Below, in pieces: positions 6,719 to 9,137 of a stretch of DNA of 9,137 nt. This DNA comes from Sphingomonadaceae bacterium. Its GTDB lineage: Bacteria > Pseudomonadota > Alphaproteobacteria > Sphingomonadales > Sphingomonadaceae. The stretch's first letter is position 1; each line of letters opens with the position of its first letter. The stretch covers positions 1 through 9,137 of the forward strand of contig CANFIV010000032.1 in the NCBI GenBank assembly GCA_947446935.1. The letters are read 5' to 3'. The notes below the pieces were generated by a model. It made no database searches. It was given only the letters and a program-made list of their open reading frames with translations, and had not been told where the DNA came from. A program made the position numbers and the translations under genes.

Positions 6719-8389
6719 TCATTGGCCGGCCGGATCAGCAACGAAAGCAGGTACTGCCGCTTCGCTGGCGAACCGCCAGGCGGAAAGGTAGGCCAGCTTC
6801 ACGATCTTGGTCATCTTGGCATAGTTGATCTTGTCCGCCGTATCGGTGGTGTGGTGATAATCGGGATGGAAGCCCGTGTTGAACCACATGGCGGGCACAT
6901 CCTTCAGCACGAACGGAAACTGATCGCTGCGGAAGAAAACGTTGAGCGCGTTCTCGTGGTCGAACCGGTCATCGAGATCGAGCCCCACACTGCGATTGGC
7001 GGTCCGCACCGTGCGATCGAAGTCCGGACTGTAGCTCGCGCCGATCAGGTTGAGGCGGTTGGTCGTGTCCGCCGGTATCTCGATCAGGCCAGTCGTCTGA
7101 TCGCTCGGTGCTTCGTTGCGGCCGATCATGTCGAAATTGATCATTGCGCGCGTGGTGGCGAGCGGGCGCAGCGGGTGCATGGCCATGTAGTAGCTGCCCA
7201 GCAGCCCGCGCTCCTCTGCGGCGAAGACGGTGAAGAGGATCGAGCGCTTGGGCTTGGCGGGATTGGCCATGAAGGCACGGGCCAGCGCAACAACGCCGAC
7301 GGTGCCGGAACCGTTGTCGTCCGCGCCGTGCCAGATTTCCGGCCCATTGCTTCCGTCATGATCGTGGTGCGCGCTGATAATCACGGTTTCGGCGGCCAGC
7401 GTGGGATCGGAACCGGGCAGCAGGCCGACAACATTGGCCGACATACCCCGCGAGCGCTGGGTATTCTCCAGATGCAGCGAGACGGTGGTCTCGGCGAGCT
7501 GGCGAGACTGCGGCGCGAAGTCCTTGTCGATCGCTGCCTGCAGGGCTGCAGGCGTGAGGCCCGCCTTCGCCAGCAGCTGTCCGCCGACGGCATCGGAAAC
7601 CGTGATCACGGGAATGCGCAGCTCGTCTCCCGTCAGCGCCTGCCCGGGGAGCGGGGGCACGCGCTTGGCGCTGCCACCGATGCGGTTGACGCGCTCAAGG
7701 TTCGAGGGATGCTTGCGGTTGGGTTCAGCCATGACCAGCACCGCCAAGGCGCCGTGGGCCTGCGCGTTGAGTGCCTTTACCCGGTTTGTGGCGTAGCGGG
7801 TGTTGCCGGTGCCGCCGAAGCGGGACTTGGGGTCGTTCTCTTGCGGCTCGTGCTCGAACACCAGGGCGATCTTGCCCGCCACATCGAGGCCTTTGTAATC
7901 GTCGTAGCCGAGGCCCGGTGCGGTGATGCCGAAGCCGGCGAAGGCGAGGGGCGCGGTGAGATCGACATCGTCCCGGTAGCCGCCGATGATTTCGGGCGAT
8001 TTCCAGCTCTGCTCCGTGGTGCCGAGGCGGAGAGTGAGCGTGTTGGCGGCGGGGTTGGAGCGGTATTCGATGAGCGGGACGCTCTGGAGATAGCTGGGCT
8101 GGCCCTTCGCGTCGGTGGCGGCGGGCTTCAGGCCGGCTTTGGCGAATTCGGCGGCGATCCATTCGACCGAGGCATCATCGCCCGGCTGGAGCGACATGCG
8201 GCCCAGCAGCGCGTCCGAGGCTATGAACGTCAGGTCCGCGCGCAAGTCCGTCTCGTGGATTCGATCATAGCCGGGCGCCTGCGCGGCGGGAATGGGGGCC
8301 AGCTTGGGGGTCTCCGCCCCGGCGGTCCCAGCCGCCAGAACCCACAGTGCAGTGCCGAGTGCCAGTTTGCGCATATGCCATTTCCCCAT
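6719..8389 (-). CDS. Exported M28-family zinc aminopeptidase with PA-type insert
   Basis: This 556-residue protein begins with a signal peptide (MRKLALGTALWVLAAGTAGA, cleavage near AGA-ET at about 25), so it acts in the periplasm or outside the cell. A region at about 135-310 has PA-domain features (PLAFAGFGI, KGLDVAGKIALV, GALAVLVMA, RIPVITVSDAVG), which in this family sits between the halves of the enzyme and may gate substrate. The M28 metal site is complete: H341-x-D343 in SAHHDHDG, D357 in GADDNGSG, the catalytic E392 with ligand E393 in FAAEERGLLGS, D420 in NFDMIGR and H512 in DYHHTTDT. A two-zinc aminopeptidase is therefore expected; the peptide substrate is unknown. ATG 8389 is used. 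An in-frame ATG at 8374 starts exactly at the signal peptide and is equally plausible, with GGGGA about 8 bases upstream. The gene lies 52 bases after a beta-lactamase-fold gene on the same strand. Confidence 0.93.
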   Translation of the reverse strand: MGKWHMRKLALGTALWVLAAGTAGAETPKLAPIPAAQAPGYDRIHETDLRADLTFIASDALLGRMSLQPGDDASVEWIAAEFAKAGLKPAATDAKGQPSYLQSVPLIEYRSNPAANTLTLRLGTTEQSWKSPEIIGGYRDDVDLTAPLAFAGFGITAPGLGYDDYKGLDVAGKIALVFEHEPQENDPKSRFGGTGNTRYATNRVKALNAQAHGALAVLVMAEPNRKHPSNLERVNRIGGSAKRVPPLPGQALTGDELRIPVITVSDAVGGQLLAKAGLTPAALQAAIDKDFAPQSRQLAETTVSLHLENTQRSRGMSANVVGLLPGSDPTLAAETVIISAHHDHDGSNGPEIWHGADDNGSGTVGVVALARAFMANPAKPKRSILFTVFAAEERGLLGSYYMAMHPLRPLATTRAMINFDMIGRNEAPSDQTTGLIEIPADTTNRLNLIGASYSPDFDRTVRTANRSVGLDLDDRFDHENALNVFFRSDQFPFVLKDVPAMWFNTGFHPDYHHTTDTADKINYAKMTKIVKLAYLSAWRFASEAAVPAFVADPAGQ

Positions 8390-8416
8390 GAATTGCTCGC
8401 ATGGTGCGCCAAGCGC

Positions 8417-8437
8417 GGGGGCTTGTCCATTGCCCCC
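8417..8437. other. GC-only hairpin between the beta-lactamase-fold gene and the M28 gene
   Basis: GGGGGC (8417-8422) and GCCCCC (8432-8437) form a perfect 6-bp stem around a 9-base loop, in the 52-base gap. No T-run follows on either strand, so it is not a normal intrinsic terminator. It could stabilise the upstream mRNA end or attenuate read-through. Next to it on the minus strand are runs of six G (8450-8445) and seven G (8439-8433) flanking the upstream TGA. Confidence 0.35.
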
Positions 8438-8441
8438 CCAA

Positions 8442-9137
8442 TCACCCCCCGGCGTCGATCAGCGCCTGCACCTTGCGGTAGAATGCTTCGCGCGCGGCGG
8501 GCTCGGGGCCGTTGTCGGCGCGGGGCCAGTCGGCGTTGCTGGCGATCACCAGATGGCGCTTCGGGTCGATGAAAATGCCCTGTCCGAAAATGCCCTGCGC
8601 CGCGACAGCGCCGTCGTCATATGTCCACCACTGGAAGCCATAGCCCTTGCCCGGCTCGCCGATGTCCTTCTGCTTGTGCGTGGCAGCCGCGAACCAATCG
8701 GGCGGCACGATCTGCTGGCCGCTCGCATTTCCGTTCGCCAGCACCAGCAAGCCCATCCGCGCAAAATCGCGCGTCGCGGCCTGCAGGCAGCACCCGGCGA
8801 TTTCATGCCCCGTCTTGCCGAGCAGCCAGGTCGCCTTGGCCTCCATGCCCGCGGGCTTCCAGATCTTCTCCTCCAGATATTGCGCCAGCGGCTTCTTCAC
8901 CGCCGAGGACACGAGCACGCCGATCAGATTGGTCTCGCCCGTGTTGTAATGCCACACCGTGCCCGGCGGATGGGCGCGGGGGAGCTTCCTCATATAGCTT
9001 ACCGTCGCGTCCACGCCCTTGTCCGGCTCGGCATTGTTGAACATCGCGACGTCGGCCCTGGGGTCTTCGTAATCCTCGTTCCAGCGCACGCCCGAACTCA
9101 TCGTCAGCAGCTGCGCCACGCTCACGTCGTCATAGGC
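8442..9137 (-). CDS. C-terminal part of a serine beta-lactamase/esterase-fold hydrolase, N-terminus outside window
   Basis: 231 codons are visible and the frame stays open to the window edge (first residues AYDDVSVAQLLTMSSGVRW). VSVAQLLTMSSGV is the conserved segment soon after the S-x-x-K nucleophile in class C beta-lactamase-like proteins, so the nucleophile itself lies off the right edge. The second motif is probably the tyrosine in PPGTVWHYNTGETNLIG, the general base; YNTGE is common in the esterase/6-aminohexanoate-dimer-hydrolase-like branch. FGQGIFIDPKRHLVIAS near the C-terminus stands where true beta-lactamases carry KTG, with no KTG visible. I therefore infer an esterase, amide hydrolase or peptidase, not a proven resistance enzyme. 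GTG at 9125 could be misread as the start but lies in the middle of a conserved segment. It is followed 52 bases later by the M28 gene. Confidence 0.85.
   Translation of the reverse strand, partial: AYDDVSVAQLLTMSSGVRWNEDYEDPRADVAMFNNAEPDKGVDATVSYMRKLPRAHPPGTVWHYNTGETNLIGVLVSSAVKKPLAQYLEEKIWKPAGMEAKATWLLGKTGHEIAGCCLQAATRDFARMGLLVLANGNASGQQIVPPDWFAAATHKQKDIGEPGKGYGFQWWTYDDGAVAAQGIFGQGIFIDPKRHLVIASNADWPRADNGPEPAAREAFYRKVQALIDAGG

Noticed and set aside
6437..8572. Plus-strand open frame of 711 codons lying antisense to fpr and the M28 gene
   Set aside because: The translation is rich in R, G, V and H with no recognisable domain, while the opposite strand encodes proteins with complete catalytic motifs. 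Long antisense frames are expected opposite GC-rich genes with biased third positions.
8442..9125. GTG 9125 as the start of a complete 227-residue protein
   Set aside because: The frame is open to the window edge, and the residues before and after (AYDDVSVAQLLTMSSGV) are one conserved internal segment. The nucleophile motif must lie upstream, so the gene is partial.

Overview
The window is gene-dense, GC-rich bacterial chromosome with no rRNA, tRNA, CRISPR array, insertion sequence or phage gene that I can see. Codon use strongly favours G/C at third positions, gaps between genes are short, and several genes start with GTG. The protein types (a bacterial ferredoxin-NADP+ reductase ending in VIERAFVG, a DUF445 protein, a SOUL protein, an M28 peptidase next to a beta-lactamase-fold hydrolase) suggest an alphaproteobacterium, most likely of the Sphingomonadales. 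That assignment is an impression from protein style; no marker gene is present to prove it.

Layout. Positions 1-5113 on the plus strand form one tightly packed run. It holds the last 34 codons of an RND periplasmic adaptor, a complete RND inner-membrane pump (121-3327), a DUF445 membrane protein (3324-4592) and a GNAT acetyltransferase (4589-5113). The pump/DUF445 and DUF445/GNAT junctions are both 4-base GTGA overlaps, so the last two genes are probably translated by coupling to the pump. A GC-rich hairpin followed by TTT closes this run at about 5102-5122 and sits exactly where the opposing gene ends.

Positions 5122-6606 on the minus strand hold a ferredoxin/flavodoxin-NADP+ reductase (fpr) followed by an exported SOUL-type heme-binding protein. 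The 112-base gap upstream of fpr contains a TTGACA hexamer and a 6+1+6 perfect palindrome, the best candidate regulatory site in the window.

Positions 6719-9137 on the minus strand hold an exported M28 zinc peptidase with a PA-type insert. Upstream of it, running off the right edge, is the C-terminal part of a serine beta-lactamase/esterase-fold hydrolase. The two lie 52 bases apart and are probably co-transcribed.

How they work together: the adaptor and pump should form a tripartite efflux system with an outer-membrane channel not present here. DUF445 and GNAT are co-expressed passengers of unknown connection. The reductase supplies or withdraws electrons at ferredoxin/flavodoxin. The two right-hand enzymes look like envelope or exported hydrolases. 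I found no clearly new defence or mobile system. The points most worth a second look are the coupled efflux/DUF445/GNAT unit, the pump's missing AcrB-type phenylalanine-rich loop, and the palindrome upstream of fpr.
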